Shown here piece by piece: positions 1-6,808 of a stretch of DNA of 8,736 nucleotides. The DNA is taken from NCBI GenBank assembly GCA_964621645.1, contig CAZUMH010000119.1, positions 1 to 8,736 of the forward strand, written 5' to 3'. A model generated the notes under the pieces. It was given only the letters and a program-made list of their open reading frames with translations, searched no databases and had not been told where the DNA came from. The position numbers and the translations under genes are program-made. This stretch comes from CAZUMH01 sp964621645. Lineage in GTDB: Bacteria > Zhuqueibacterota > QNDG01 > JAGLOF01. Each line of letters starts with the position of its first letter. The first letter of the stretch is position 1.

Positions 1-2
1 GG

Positions 3-572
3 GCTTACCTGGACGAGCTGCGTCCTCAGTTCGACGGACTGAAAGAGGATGAAACCGAGGAGAATATCCAGGCCCGCATCAGAGGAAACATCATCATGGC
101 CCTGTCCAATAAATTCGGCCATTTGCCCCTGTCTTCCGGGAATAAAAGCGAATTATCGGTCGGGTACTGCACTCTTTACGGAGATATGAGCGGCGGATTA
201 AGCGTGCTTGCCGATGTCCCAAAGACGTTGGTGTATCGTCTGGCAAGCTACATCAACCGGGACGGGGAAGTAATTCCTGAGAGAATTCTGGCCAAGGAAC
301 CCAGTGCTGAACTGAAACCGGGACAGAAGGATACTGACTCACTGCCGCCTTACGACATCCTGGACACCATCCTGCAGTACTACCTGGAAAGAGGGCTCTC
401 CGCCGGTGATATTATCGCCGAAGGATTTGATGCGGAGACGGTGAACTGGGTAATCTCGGCGGTCAGAAAGAATGAATACAAACGGGTCCAGGCGGCCCCG
501 GGTCTCAAGATCAGCGCCCGGGCCTTCGGCAGCGGCCGCCGCATCCCCATCGCGGCCCGGTGGAGACGATAG
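3..572 (+). CDS. nadE: NAD+ synthetase, glutamine-dependent type, C-terminal part (5' end outside window)
   Basis: The frame is open from the window edge, so this is the last 189 residues of a longer protein; the ATG at 96 is internal because coding continues upstream of it (residues ENIQARIRG precede it and are family-typical). NadE makes NAD+ from deamido-NAD+, ATP and glutamine-derived ammonia in the cytoplasm, the last step of NAD biosynthesis. Visible family blocks are the GNKSE motif followed by VGYCTLYGDMSGG, the DVPKTLVYRLA helix, PSAEL-KPGQKDTDSLPPYD, NEYKR, and the ending APGLKISARAFGSGRR-PIA. That ending is typical of the long two-domain enzymes with an N-terminal nitrilase-type glutaminase. 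The ATP-binding SGGxDS loop and the glutaminase domain would lie upstream and cannot be checked here. The gene ends in TAG and is followed by a hairpin terminator. Confidence 0.95.
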   Translation, partial: AYLDELRPQFDGLKEDETEENIQARIRGNIIMALSNKFGHLPLSSGNKSELSVGYCTLYGDMSGGLSVLADVPKTLVYRLASYINRDGEVIPERILAKEPSAELKPGQKDTDSLPPYDILDTILQYYLERGLSAGDIIAEGFDAETVNWVISAVRKNEYKRVQAAPGLKISARAFGSGRRIPIAARWRR

Positions 573-648
573 CATCAACTCCCGGAGAAGCGGATACTCT
601 TCAGGGTGGGGAAATTGTCTTTTCTGATGGTATTTGGGATTTAATACA

Positions 649-697
649 TAATGATAAAGCCCATCCCGCTTGTTCCCCGGGATGGGCTTTATCATTA
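649..697. terminator. Bidirectional hairpin terminator between convergent genes
   Basis: A perfect 20-bp inverted repeat (arms 649-668 and 678-697) encloses a 9-nt loop. The GC-rich core (CCCATCCCG/CGGGATGGG) is flanked by an A-rich outer left arm and a T-rich outer right arm (CTTTATCATTA), so each strand reads as a stem ending in a U-rich segment. It lies 76 bp after the nadE stop and 13 bp after the stop of the opposing lipocalin-like gene, where a shared terminator is expected. There is no long pure T run, so efficiency cannot be judged from sequence. Confidence 0.8.
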
Positions 698-710
698 AGG
701 GCCACAAAGA

Positions 711-1163
711 TTACTGTTTGGTGAACTGCATCTCCACGTTGTAGGTCTCAGCCACATAATCTCCGTCTAAATCCATATCCAGGGTCATCGTCAGAGTAAG
801 TGTGTTCCCGTTAAGGGAATAGGTGTGGGTCTCCGATGTTCCATCGACGGTGATGGTAAACTGGTCCCCGTTGGTGCTCCAGGTGCCGGTTTCCGTTTCG
901 GTTGTGCCTTCATCCACCGTCGTGGCCGTAAAGGTCCCGTTTTCATTGACGGTGATGCTCATGTTGGGAAATCCCGGAGTGGCTTCGGTCATGGTCATGT
1001 CGCCCAGGGGAGTTCCCTTGACTGTCATTTGGGTGAGTTTCCAGGTTCCGATAAGGGATGCGGTGCCCGGTTCGGAGCTTTTATTGCAGTCAGATCCGGT
1101 TAAAAGGAACATCCCCAACAGCAGGCCGACCAATAGAGCGATTACACGGGTTGTGCTTTTCAT
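711..1163 (-). CDS. Small exported lipocalin-like protein, probable lipoprotein
   Basis: The product has 150 residues. It begins with a short basic stretch (MKSTTR) and a hydrophobic segment (about residues 7-22) followed by Cys26, as in a lipoprotein signal peptide. However, the residues before the Cys are G-S-D, and Asp at -1 is not a normal lipobox, so lipidation is uncertain. The mature part is Thr-rich and made of short beta-strand-like segments. SLIGTWKL (36-43) opens it, NENGTFTATT follows at 73-82, then TETGTWSTNGDQFTITVDG (about 90 onward) and SLNGNTLTLTM near the end. This two-GTW pattern is what I associate with lipocalin-like domains in small envelope proteins of FCB-type bacteria; the ligand is unknown. 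The start is supported by AAGGAG six bases upstream of the ATG. It is a single-gene unit facing nadE. The fold assignment is by pattern only. Confidence 0.75.
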   Translation of the reverse strand: MKSTTRVIALLVGLLLGMFLLTGSDCNKSSEPGTASLIGTWKLTQMTVKGTPLGDMTMTEATPGFPNMSITVNENGTFTATTVDEGTTETETGTWSTNGDQFTITVDGTSETHTYSLNGNTLTLTMTLDMDLDGDYVAETYNVEMQFTKQ

Positions 1164-1232
1164 ACTATTCTCCTTCCCTCCAAAAATAAGAAGTTCTTTA
1201 CGATTAAAAATTAACGCTTGGTTGGCTTTTTA

Positions 1233-1261
1233 AAAATACACAACTATCCGCATAAAGGCAA
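1233..1261 (-). promoter_or_regulatory. Candidate promoter for the lipocalin-like gene
   Basis: Reading the minus strand, a TTGCCT -35 element (1256-1261) and a TATTTT -10 element (1233-1238) are separated by 17 bp, giving a 5' leader of about 60 nt. Each hexamer matches the sigma-70 consensus at four of six positions. A perfect TATAAT also occurs on this strand at 1303-1308, but the nearest -35-like sequence (TTGAAT, 1329-1334) is 20 bp away. Which one is used cannot be decided from sequence, and an AT-rich intergenic region will contain such matches by chance. Confidence 0.3.
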
Positions 1262-1326
1262 GTATTTTTCACAGGATTAGTTACCAGGCATCGGGCAGGC
1301 AGATTATATCCTTCCTGATGAAAATA

Positions 1327-2121
1327 TTATTCAACTGAGGGCCGGCCGTAACAGTAAAGGCATCCTCCAGGACAGGAGTAGTACCAACCGATGTCCCAGC
1401 TTTTAGTGCAGCCGCATCCAGGCCGTTGTCCGGAAGCATGCTCGGGATTTGCTGTTACTCCTTTAGGATGGAGCCCGGAGAGCAGCTTCCCGTCGATACA
1501 GCTTGAGATGGGCAGGGCTTCCTCACAGCAGCCGTGCAGGATCACTCCCCCGGCCGCGGCATTTTCCCGCAGCCAGGTCAGCTCCTCCTCTTTCCTGTCC
1601 TGGTGGATTGGAACTGCCTTCCATCCCAGCCGGGCCAGCCGTTTGATGACTTTGGGATAGAGGGTGCACCAGCTGATTATTATGCTTTCTATGGCATGCT
1701 TCCCGGCCAGTTGGACCACCCTGGTGAAGTAGTCGAGATTGGAAATAAATCGCCCTCCTGGATCCGTCAAGTGAAGGATGGGATCGAATCGCAGCCTGAC
1801 CCGCTCAGGACTGCCGATCAGCCCTATCAGTTCAGGGAGGAGAATCTCCACCTCATGGGGAGTTGGGATTCCCGGCTCCAGGGCCGTCCCCCCCAGGCCG
1901 GTGATGGTCAAGTGCAAAAAAATCTGATCGTAGCGCTTAATTGTTTCCCGGAGTTCTCTGTGTTGAAGCAGGTTTGCGGGATTTTTGCTCCAGAAGACGA
2001 GAGAGTGTGTCCTTTCCGGTAAACAACGGTGTCGTAAGATTTCCACGATCTTATCCGGAAAGAATCCCACCATTTCCAGCCGTCGGCTGATGGAGATGAC
2101 CTTTTTATAGTCTTCCCGCAT
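1327..2121 (-). CDS. DUF1848 family protein with C-terminal CX3CX2C cysteine cluster
   Basis: The 264-residue protein matches the DUF1848 pattern along its length. It has ISISRRLEMVGFFPD near the N-terminus (family form ISASRRTDIPAF), VFWSKNPANLL (about 42-52), FLHLTITGLG-LEPGIP, RVRLRFDPI, and a cysteine-rich C-terminal third. Cysteines visible there are C198, C199, C208, C236 and C238 (CGC), then C250-X3-C254-X2-C257. The function is unknown. The last motif is identical in spacing to the [4Fe-4S]-binding motif of radical-SAM enzymes, although in those it is normally near the N-terminus, so a metal cluster is plausible but unproven. The ATG lies inside the end of the upstream GT9 gene (17-bp overlap), with GGGAG six bases before it. 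This indicates co-transcription and probably translational coupling. An internal start would remove the conserved SRR block, so this start is favoured. Confidence 0.85.
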   Translation of the reverse strand: MREDYKKVISISRRLEMVGFFPDKIVEILRHRCLPERTHSLVFWSKNPANLLQHRELRETIKRYDQIFLHLTITGLGGTALEPGIPTPHEVEILLPELIGLIGSPERVRLRFDPILHLTDPGGRFISNLDYFTRVVQLAGKHAIESIIISWCTLYPKVIKRLARLGWKAVPIHQDRKEEELTWLRENAAAGGVILHGCCEEALPISSCIDGKLLSGLHPKGVTANPEHASGQRPGCGCTKSWDIGWYYSCPGGCLYCYGRPSVE

Positions 2122-3124
2122 CTATGGCTCCCAGTGAATCCATCACCGCGGACAGGACCATATCCACACTGACGGACTTCATGCAGAGCAGATCGTCACA
2201 AAAATCCCGGCCGCAGCGGCTGCAGGGAAGCTGGGCCCGCACCAGCCGATTCCCTTCATCGGGAGGATAGGGGAACCATATTTCCGGCTCGCCCGGACCG
2301 AAGATCCCTATGACCGGTGTACCCACGGCCGGAGCCAGGTGCATGGGGCCGCAGTCGTTGCTGATATACAGATCAAACCGGGAAAGGAGGGCGGATAATT
2401 TTCTCAGGGGGAGCACCTCCGGCAGAAACAGGGCGGATGTAGTCAGCTGAGATATCTCCTGCATGATTTGCTCTTCACCGGGTCCCATGGTAACAACGAT
2501 CTGCGCCTGTTGTTCTAATGCGAGCCGGTCCGCCAGCAGGGCAAAGCGCTCGGGAAACCAGCGCTTGGCCGGCCAGCTCGCTCCCGGGTGTATGCCGATC
2601 AGCTTAGTGGATTGCGTGAGTCCCATTTTTTCCAGATAGCCGCGGGCCCAGTTCTTCTCCGCGTCGGTGACCTCGATATAGGTACGCGGCGAGTCGCCCT
2701 GGAAGCCCAGCGGTTCCAGATAGCGCAGATGAAATTCCACCGCAGTCTTTGGTTTGCCGTCATCTCTGATTGTATCGGTATAAAAATGGCGACGCCCCCG
2801 GAAATTACCGCCGATGCGCCGGGGAGCTCCGCTCAGGAACGTCAGCAGAGCCGAGCGTGGATTGCCGAAAAGATCGATAGCCAGATCGAAACGGGTCCGT
2901 ATAAGACGTTGCAGACAGGAGAATTCCTCTAGGATCCCTCCTCCGGGGAGGGCGATCACCTCGTCCACCCAGGGATGGTTGATCAGGAGTTCACTATAAG
3001 GCGCTTCGGTTAAATAGGTGATGCGTGCCTTCGGATAGTGTTGCCGCAGCGCGCCCAGAAGCGGAGTAGTGAGAATGATATCACCCATGAAGCGCAGGCG
3101 GGATACCAGGATGTTTTGCAGCAT
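2105..3124 (-). CDS. Glycosyltransferase family 9 (heptosyltransferase-like, LPS core assembly)
   Basis: The 339-residue length is normal for GT9 enzymes, which transfer ADP-heptose-type donors onto lipopolysaccharide inner core at the cytoplasmic face of the inner membrane. The N-terminal block ILVSRLRFMGDIILTTPLL (5-23) is the family's acceptor-side motif, with Asp15 at the position of the proposed catalytic base. The N-terminal domain continues with PKARITYLTE and PWVDEVI. The donor-binding domain shows IGIHPGASWPAKRWFPERFA, SNDCGPMHLAPAVGTPVIGIFGP (Asp257 and His262) and a C-terminal cysteine group PCSRCGRDFC-DDLLC, also common in GT9 proteins. The start has AGGAG ten bases upstream. The gene overlaps the DUF1848 gene by 17 bp at its 3' end and diverges from the protease gene. 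Exact sugar and acceptor cannot be told, so I do not assign waaC, waaF or waaQ. Confidence 0.92.
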   Translation of the reverse strand: MLQNILVSRLRFMGDIILTTPLLGALRQHYPKARITYLTEAPYSELLINHPWVDEVIALPGGGILEEFSCLQRLIRTRFDLAIDLFGNPRSALLTFLSGAPRRIGGNFRGRRHFYTDTIRDDGKPKTAVEFHLRYLEPLGFQGDSPRTYIEVTDAEKNWARGYLEKMGLTQSTKLIGIHPGASWPAKRWFPERFALLADRLALEQQAQIVVTMGPGEEQIMQEISQLTTSALFLPEVLPLRKLSALLSRFDLYISNDCGPMHLAPAVGTPVIGIFGPGEPEIWFPYPPDEGNRLVRAQLPCSRCGRDFCDDLLCMKSVSVDMVLSAVMDSLGAIDAGRL

Positions 3125-3236
3125 GTCCGTGTTTCTCCTCTTCGCGGCTCGATTGAGCGTGACAGTGATCCGGATCGATCCTGCTGCCGAGTCAATGTAG
3201 ATAAAAATGGCTGGAGAAGCAAGGGGAGAAACAGGG

Positions 3237-3265
3237 TTGTATTTCTTAATCCTCTATGCTATATT
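3237..3265 (+). promoter_or_regulatory. Candidate promoter for the tricorn-type protease gene
   Basis: TTGTAT (3237-3242) and TATATT (3260-3265) are spaced by 17 bp. The -10 matches consensus at five of six positions, the -35 only at TTG. It would give a leader of roughly 65 nt. A competing -10, TATACT (3299-3304, five of six), has TCAACA (3275-3280) 18 bp upstream and would give a leader of about 28 nt. I cannot choose between them, but a promoter somewhere in this AT-rich divergent gap is expected. Confidence 0.35.
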
Positions 3266-3278
3266 GGGACACTGTCAA
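3251..3278 (-). promoter_or_regulatory. Candidate promoter for the GT9-DUF1848 unit
   Basis: On the minus strand there is a perfect TTGACA -35 hexamer (3273-3278) and, 16 bp on, a weak -10 match TAGAGG (3251-3256). Transcription would start about 120 nt before the GT9 ATG. The -35 is convincing as a string but the -10 is poor, so confidence is low. It overlaps the candidate promoters for the divergent protease gene. Confidence 0.3.
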
Positions 3279-3324
3279 CAAATAACGACAGATTTGCGTA
3301 TACTAAGGATATAACAAATTACAC

Positions 3325-3331
3325 AAGGAGG
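3325..3331 (+). promoter_or_regulatory. Strong ribosome binding site that decides the protease start
   Basis: AAGGAGG lies seven bases before the ATG at 3339, an ideal spacing. An in-frame TTG at 3336, directly before that ATG, would be only four bases from the site, so the ATG is chosen. Confidence 0.85.
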
Positions 3332-3338
3332 AAATTTG

Positions 3339-6300
3339 ATGAAGAAAGCCATGTATCTATTTTTGTGCGTCCTTCTTCTCGCCGGGAGCCTGACGGCCTC
3401 CGCTCAGGAAACCCGCCCCCTGATGCGCTATCCTGACATCCACGATAACACCGTTGTGTTCGTATACGGCGGCGATATCTGGAGCGCTCCGGTGAACGGC
3501 GGCGTGGCCCAGCGGCTCACCATCAACGACGGACAGGAAGTTTTTCCCCGCTTCTCTCCGGACGGCAGCCTCATCGCCTTCACCGGACAGTATGACGGCA
3601 ACGCCGACGTGTATGTCATGAACCGCAATGGCGGTGATATCACCCGGCTCACCTTTCATCCCGGCTACGACCGTGTCATCGGCTGGGACCGGACCAAGAA
3701 CAAGATCATGTTCATCTCGGGACGGAGTCACTTCCGCTTCACCAAGCTTTACCTCATTTCACCGGACGGCACTGGTCTGGAGGAAGTGATTCTTCATAAC
3801 GTCGCCAACGCCAGTTTCTCTCCGGACGGCAAGATGATCGCCTACAACCGTATCTCCCGGGAGAACCGCACCTGGAAACGCTACCGGGGCGGCACGGCCC
3901 AGGAAATCTACCTCTATGATCTGACCAGCAATACGGAAAAGGATCTGACCTCCTTCAGGGGAACGGACCGTTTTCCCATGTGGATCGGCGACAAGATCTT
4001 CTTTACTTCCGACCGGGACCGCCGCCTGAATATTTATTCAGTGGATCCCGCAGGCGGCGCCATCACCCAGCTGACCCATCACTCCGATTATGACGTCCGC
4101 TTCCCCAGCACGGACGGCAGGCGTATCGTTTATGAACTTTGCGGCTCCCTGCACGTCTATGACACCGGCACCGGATCTGACAGCAACATCAATGTCACAA
4201 TCAAGACGGACGCTCCCGAGGTGCGGCCGACCTGGATCGACGTCGGCAGAGAGGTGCAGGAGTTTTCCGTCGGTCCGGACGGCAGGCGCGCGCTGATAGT
4301 GGCCAGGGGCGAGGTCTTCTCTGTACCGAAGGAAAACGGCCCCACCCGCAACCTTTCCCAAAACTGCGGCGCTCGCGACCGGGAGGCGGTCTGGTCCCCG
4401 GACGGGACAAAAGTCGCCTTCATCTCGGACGCTTCGGGAGAGTATCAGATTTACCTGACCGATCCCAAAGGCGGGAGTGATCCTGTCCGCCTGACGAATT
4501 TCACGAAAGGATACCCTAAGAACCTGCGCTGGTCCCCGGACAGTAAAAAACTGGCCTGGTCGGATGAGACCCTGACCCTGTATTATATGGATGTGGCCAC
4601 AAAGAAGATCGTGAAAGTGGACAAGGCTGACTACGAGCATATCGACATCGATATGGAAGAGAAACCCATCTACGATCACACCTGGTCTCCGGACAGCCGC
4701 TACATCGCCTATTCGAAAATGGAAGCGGATCTGGTTACCAAGGTCTTTATCTACTCTCTGGCCGAGAAGAAATCCCGCTGCATCAGCGGTGAACTGTATA
4801 ATGACTTCCATCCCGCCTTCTCACGAGACGGCCGCTATCTCTTCTTCGTGTCCAACCGCCGCTTCAGCCCCACTCTCGGTGACTTTGAATGGGAGATGGT
4901 CTACAAGAAGACCAGCGGCATCTACGCCCTTCGTCTTCAGAAGGATACTCCTCCCTTCCTGCCGCTTAAAAGCGACGAGGTCATGACCCAGGACAAGAAG
5001 GATCTCGGCCCGGCGGGAGACATCGATTTCGACGGAATCCAGGAGCGCGTTCAGGCCCTGCCTCTACCCCGCGGCAACTACCGCCGTCTGGCGGCCGGTC
5101 CCGCCTCCCTCTACTACCTTAATGCTGATGAGGGGGATTTCAACCGCTTCAAGTTCCGTGATCTCGGACCCCGCAACCTCTGTGCCTACTCCTTCGATTC
5201 CCGCCAGGGGGAGACGGTCATAGAGAATGTAACGGCGTATGATCTCTCAGCCGACGGCTCCAGCATCGCCTACCGCCGCGGCAGCAAGATCGGGATCATC
5301 GCGGCGGCGGCACGCAAGAGCCCGGGTGCGGACCTGAACCTCGGAGAACTGAAGATATATCTGGATCCCCGCAAGGAATGGTCGCAGATCTTCTGGGAAG
5401 CCTGGCGTCTTGAGAGGGATTTCTACTATACTCCCGCCATGCACGGCCTGGACTGGAAAGCGGTGGGCCGCAAATACGGCAGCCTCCTTCCTTACGCCTG
5501 CTGCCGCCAGGATCTCGGCTATCTCATCGGAGAGATGATCGGCGAGCTGAACACCTCCCATACCTACGTCTTTGGCGGTGATACACGCCGCAATGCCAAG
5601 CAGGTCAACATAGGCATGCTGGGTGCGGATTACAAAGTCGACACCAAGAATAATCTCTATCAGTTCGCCCGCATTCTTACCGCTCCGGACTGGAGCCGTT
5701 CCGTCTGGCCGCCTCTGGCGGACAAGAACGTAAAAGAAGGAAATCACCTTCTTGCCGTGAACGGTGAGAAGGTGACCGCCGACAGGAATATCTACAGCTA
5801 CTTCGAAAACCTGGCCGGCACCCAGGTCACGCTCACCATTAATGACAAACCCACTGCGGAGGGCGCCCATGTCATAAAGGTCCAGCCCCTCTCAGGCGAG
5901 AACACCCTGCGCTACCGCGACTGGGTGGAAATAAACCGGAAAATCGTGGAGAAGGCATCCGGCGGCAAGATCGGCTATCTCCACTTCCCCGACACCTACC
6001 TGGGCAGCGCCACCGAATTCCCCGCTTACTTCTTCTCTCAGGCGCGGAAAGAGGGTCTCATCATCGACGGCCGTTTCAACGGCGGAGGTCTCGATCCGGT
6101 TATCTTCCTGGAACGGCTCAACCAGAAGCCCCATTCATACTGGACCAGACGCTACTCCCACGACCAGACCAGCCCATTCTACGGCATCCGGGCTCATATG
6201 GCCTGCCTTACCAACCGCCAGGCCGGCTCCGGCGGGGACGAGTTCCCCTTCGAGTTCCAGCAGTTCGGCATGGGTCCGGTCATCGGCACCCGCACCTGGG

Positions 6301-6569
6301 GAGGATTGGTGGGCGTCTCCATGTTCATGCAGCTCATCGACGGCGGCGGCCTTACCGCTCCCGATTACCGTATATACATGGAAGACGGCCGCTGGGTGGT
6401 AGAGAACGAGGGTGTCACCCCCGATATCGAGATCGATCTGCAGCCGGCCGAAATGGCCCGGGGCTATGACGCCCAGCTGCACAAGGCCATCGACGTGCTC
6501 ATAAAACAGATCAAGGAAGATCCCATTACCTGGCCCAAACATCCGCCCGTTGCGGACGATTCCAAGTAA
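3339..6569 (+). CDS. Exported tricorn-type protease (S41 family, beta-propeller plus PDZ plus tail-specific protease core)
   Basis: The protein has 1076 residues, close to archaeal tricorn (about 1070). A signal peptide is clear: MKK, a hydrophobic core (about 5-18), and an ASA-Q cleavage site after Ala22, so it should act in the periplasm or beyond. Residues about 25-600 are beta-propeller sequence with PD40-type repeats: FSPDG at 72 and 160, WSPD at 352, 398 and 449, FSRDG at 494. A PDZ-like segment follows (about 755-850, including AVNGEKV), then the S41 core. Catalytic residues align well with the published tricorn tetrad (Ser745, His746, Ser965, Glu1023): Ser740-His741 in NTSHTYV, nucleophile Ser964 in AGSGGDEFP, Glu1022 in VENEGVTPDIE, and the oxyanion-type Gly stretch at 915-917. 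The residue after the nucleophile is Gly, where archaeal tricorn has Asp. Likely role: degrading oligopeptides admitted through the propeller. Codon use looks strongly biased to C/G third positions (Gly GGC, Ile ATC, Arg CGC), hinting at good expression. It is a single-gene unit with its own terminator. Confidence 0.93.
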   Translation: MKKAMYLFLCVLLLAGSLTASAQETRPLMRYPDIHDNTVVFVYGGDIWSAPVNGGVAQRLTINDGQEVFPRFSPDGSLIAFTGQYDGNADVYVMNRNGGDITRLTFHPGYDRVIGWDRTKNKIMFISGRSHFRFTKLYLISPDGTGLEEVILHNVANASFSPDGKMIAYNRISRENRTWKRYRGGTAQEIYLYDLTSNTEKDLTSFRGTDRFPMWIGDKIFFTSDRDRRLNIYSVDPAGGAITQLTHHSDYDVRFPSTDGRRIVYELCGSLHVYDTGTGSDSNINVTIKTDAPEVRPTWIDVGREVQEFSVGPDGRRALIVARGEVFSVPKENGPTRNLSQNCGARDREAVWSPDGTKVAFISDASGEYQIYLTDPKGGSDPVRLTNFTKGYPKNLRWSPDSKKLAWSDETLTLYYMDVATKKIVKVDKADYEHIDIDMEEKPIYDHTWSPDSRYIAYSKMEADLVTKVFIYSLAEKKSRCISGELYNDFHPAFSRDGRYLFFVSNRRFSPTLGDFEWEMVYKKTSGIYALRLQKDTPPFLPLKSDEVMTQDKKDLGPAGDIDFDGIQERVQALPLPRGNYRRLAAGPASLYYLNADEGDFNRFKFRDLGPRNLCAYSFDSRQGETVIENVTAYDLSADGSSIAYRRGSKIGIIAAAARKSPGADLNLGELKIYLDPRKEWSQIFWEAWRLERDFYYTPAMHGLDWKAVGRKYGSLLPYACCRQDLGYLIGEMIGELNTSHTYVFGGDTRRNAKQVNIGMLGADYKVDTKNNLYQFARILTAPDWSRSVWPPLADKNVKEGNHLLAVNGEKVTADRNIYSYFENLAGTQVTLTINDKPTAEGAHVIKVQPLSGENTLRYRDWVEINRKIVEKASGGKIGYLHFPDTYLGSATEFPAYFFSQARKEGLIIDGRFNGGGLDPVIFLERLNQKPHSYWTRRYSHDQTSPFYGIRAHMACLTNRQAGSGGDEFPFEFQQFGMGPVIGTRTWGGLVGVSMFMQLIDGGGLTAPDYRIYMEDGRWVVENEGVTPDIEIDLQPAEMARGYDAQLHKAIDVLIKQIKEDPITWPKHPPVADDSK

Positions 6570-6592
6570 GCAGCCGATGCATTGATAGGCGG

Positions 6593-6645
6593 AATCCCTC
6601 CGGAGGCGTAACACCTCCGGAGGGATTGTTATTATACTTTTTCAG
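6593..6645 (+). terminator. Intrinsic terminator of the protease gene
   Basis: Perfect 14-bp arms (6593-6606 and 6614-6627) with core CCCTCCGGAGG pair around a 7-nt loop (6607-6613). A T-rich tail (GTTATTATACTTTTT) follows. It starts 23 bp after the protease stop codon. Confidence 0.9.
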
Positions 6646-6685
6646 ACTACGAATATATTATTACGAATGAGTCAGCTGGACATAC

Positions 6686-6719
6686 CCCTGACAGGGTGTC
6701 AATCCTGTCAGGGTTTTTT
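6686..6719 (+). terminator. Second intrinsic terminator, standing alone upstream of the desulfidase gene
   Basis: Perfect 10-bp arms, CCCTGACAGG (6686-6695) and CCTGTCAGGG (6704-6713), enclose an 8-nt loop and are followed directly by six T residues (6714-6719). This is a textbook rho-independent terminator. It sits 58 bp beyond the protease terminator and 89 bp before the next ATG, with no gene ending in between. It may back up the first terminator, or be an attenuator for the downstream gene if transcription starts within the 40-bp gap; a TATATT at 6654-6659 is the only -10-like string there and has no convincing -35. Confidence 0.85.
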
Positions 6720-6808
6720 GTATCCGCCCCTTGCATTTTCCTGGAAAAATCAATACCTTTTCTGCCTGACAAAAACTAATCGTTTAGATTTTCATTTGTG
6801 GAGCTTAT

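Noticed and set aside
96..98. ATG at 96 as the start of a 158-residue gene
   Set aside because: The same frame is open to the window edge and encodes NadE-typical residues upstream, so it is an internal methionine.
3336..3338. TTG as the start of the tricorn-type protease
   Set aside because: The ATG immediately after it is seven bases from AAGGAGG and begins the signal peptide directly; TTG would be only four bases away.
4038..4811. Long open frame on the minus strand inside the protease gene (257 codons)
   Set aside because: It is antisense to a strongly supported coding region with GC-biased codons, has no family motif, and is a typical shadow frame.
5247..5870. 207-codon minus-strand frame inside the protease gene
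   Set aside because: Shadow of the PDZ and propeller-end coding sequence; no motif.
6685..6713. tRNA T-arm-like string (GGTGTCAATCC) near the second terminator
   Set aside because: The loop is eight bases, no D-arm, anticodon arm or matching acceptor stem is present, and the hairpin plus T run explains it as a terminator.
6731..6759. TTGCAT and TACCTT with 17-bp spacing as a promoter for the desulfidase gene
   Set aside because: Each hexamer matches consensus at only three of six positions. The spacing is right but this is too weak to list as a feature.
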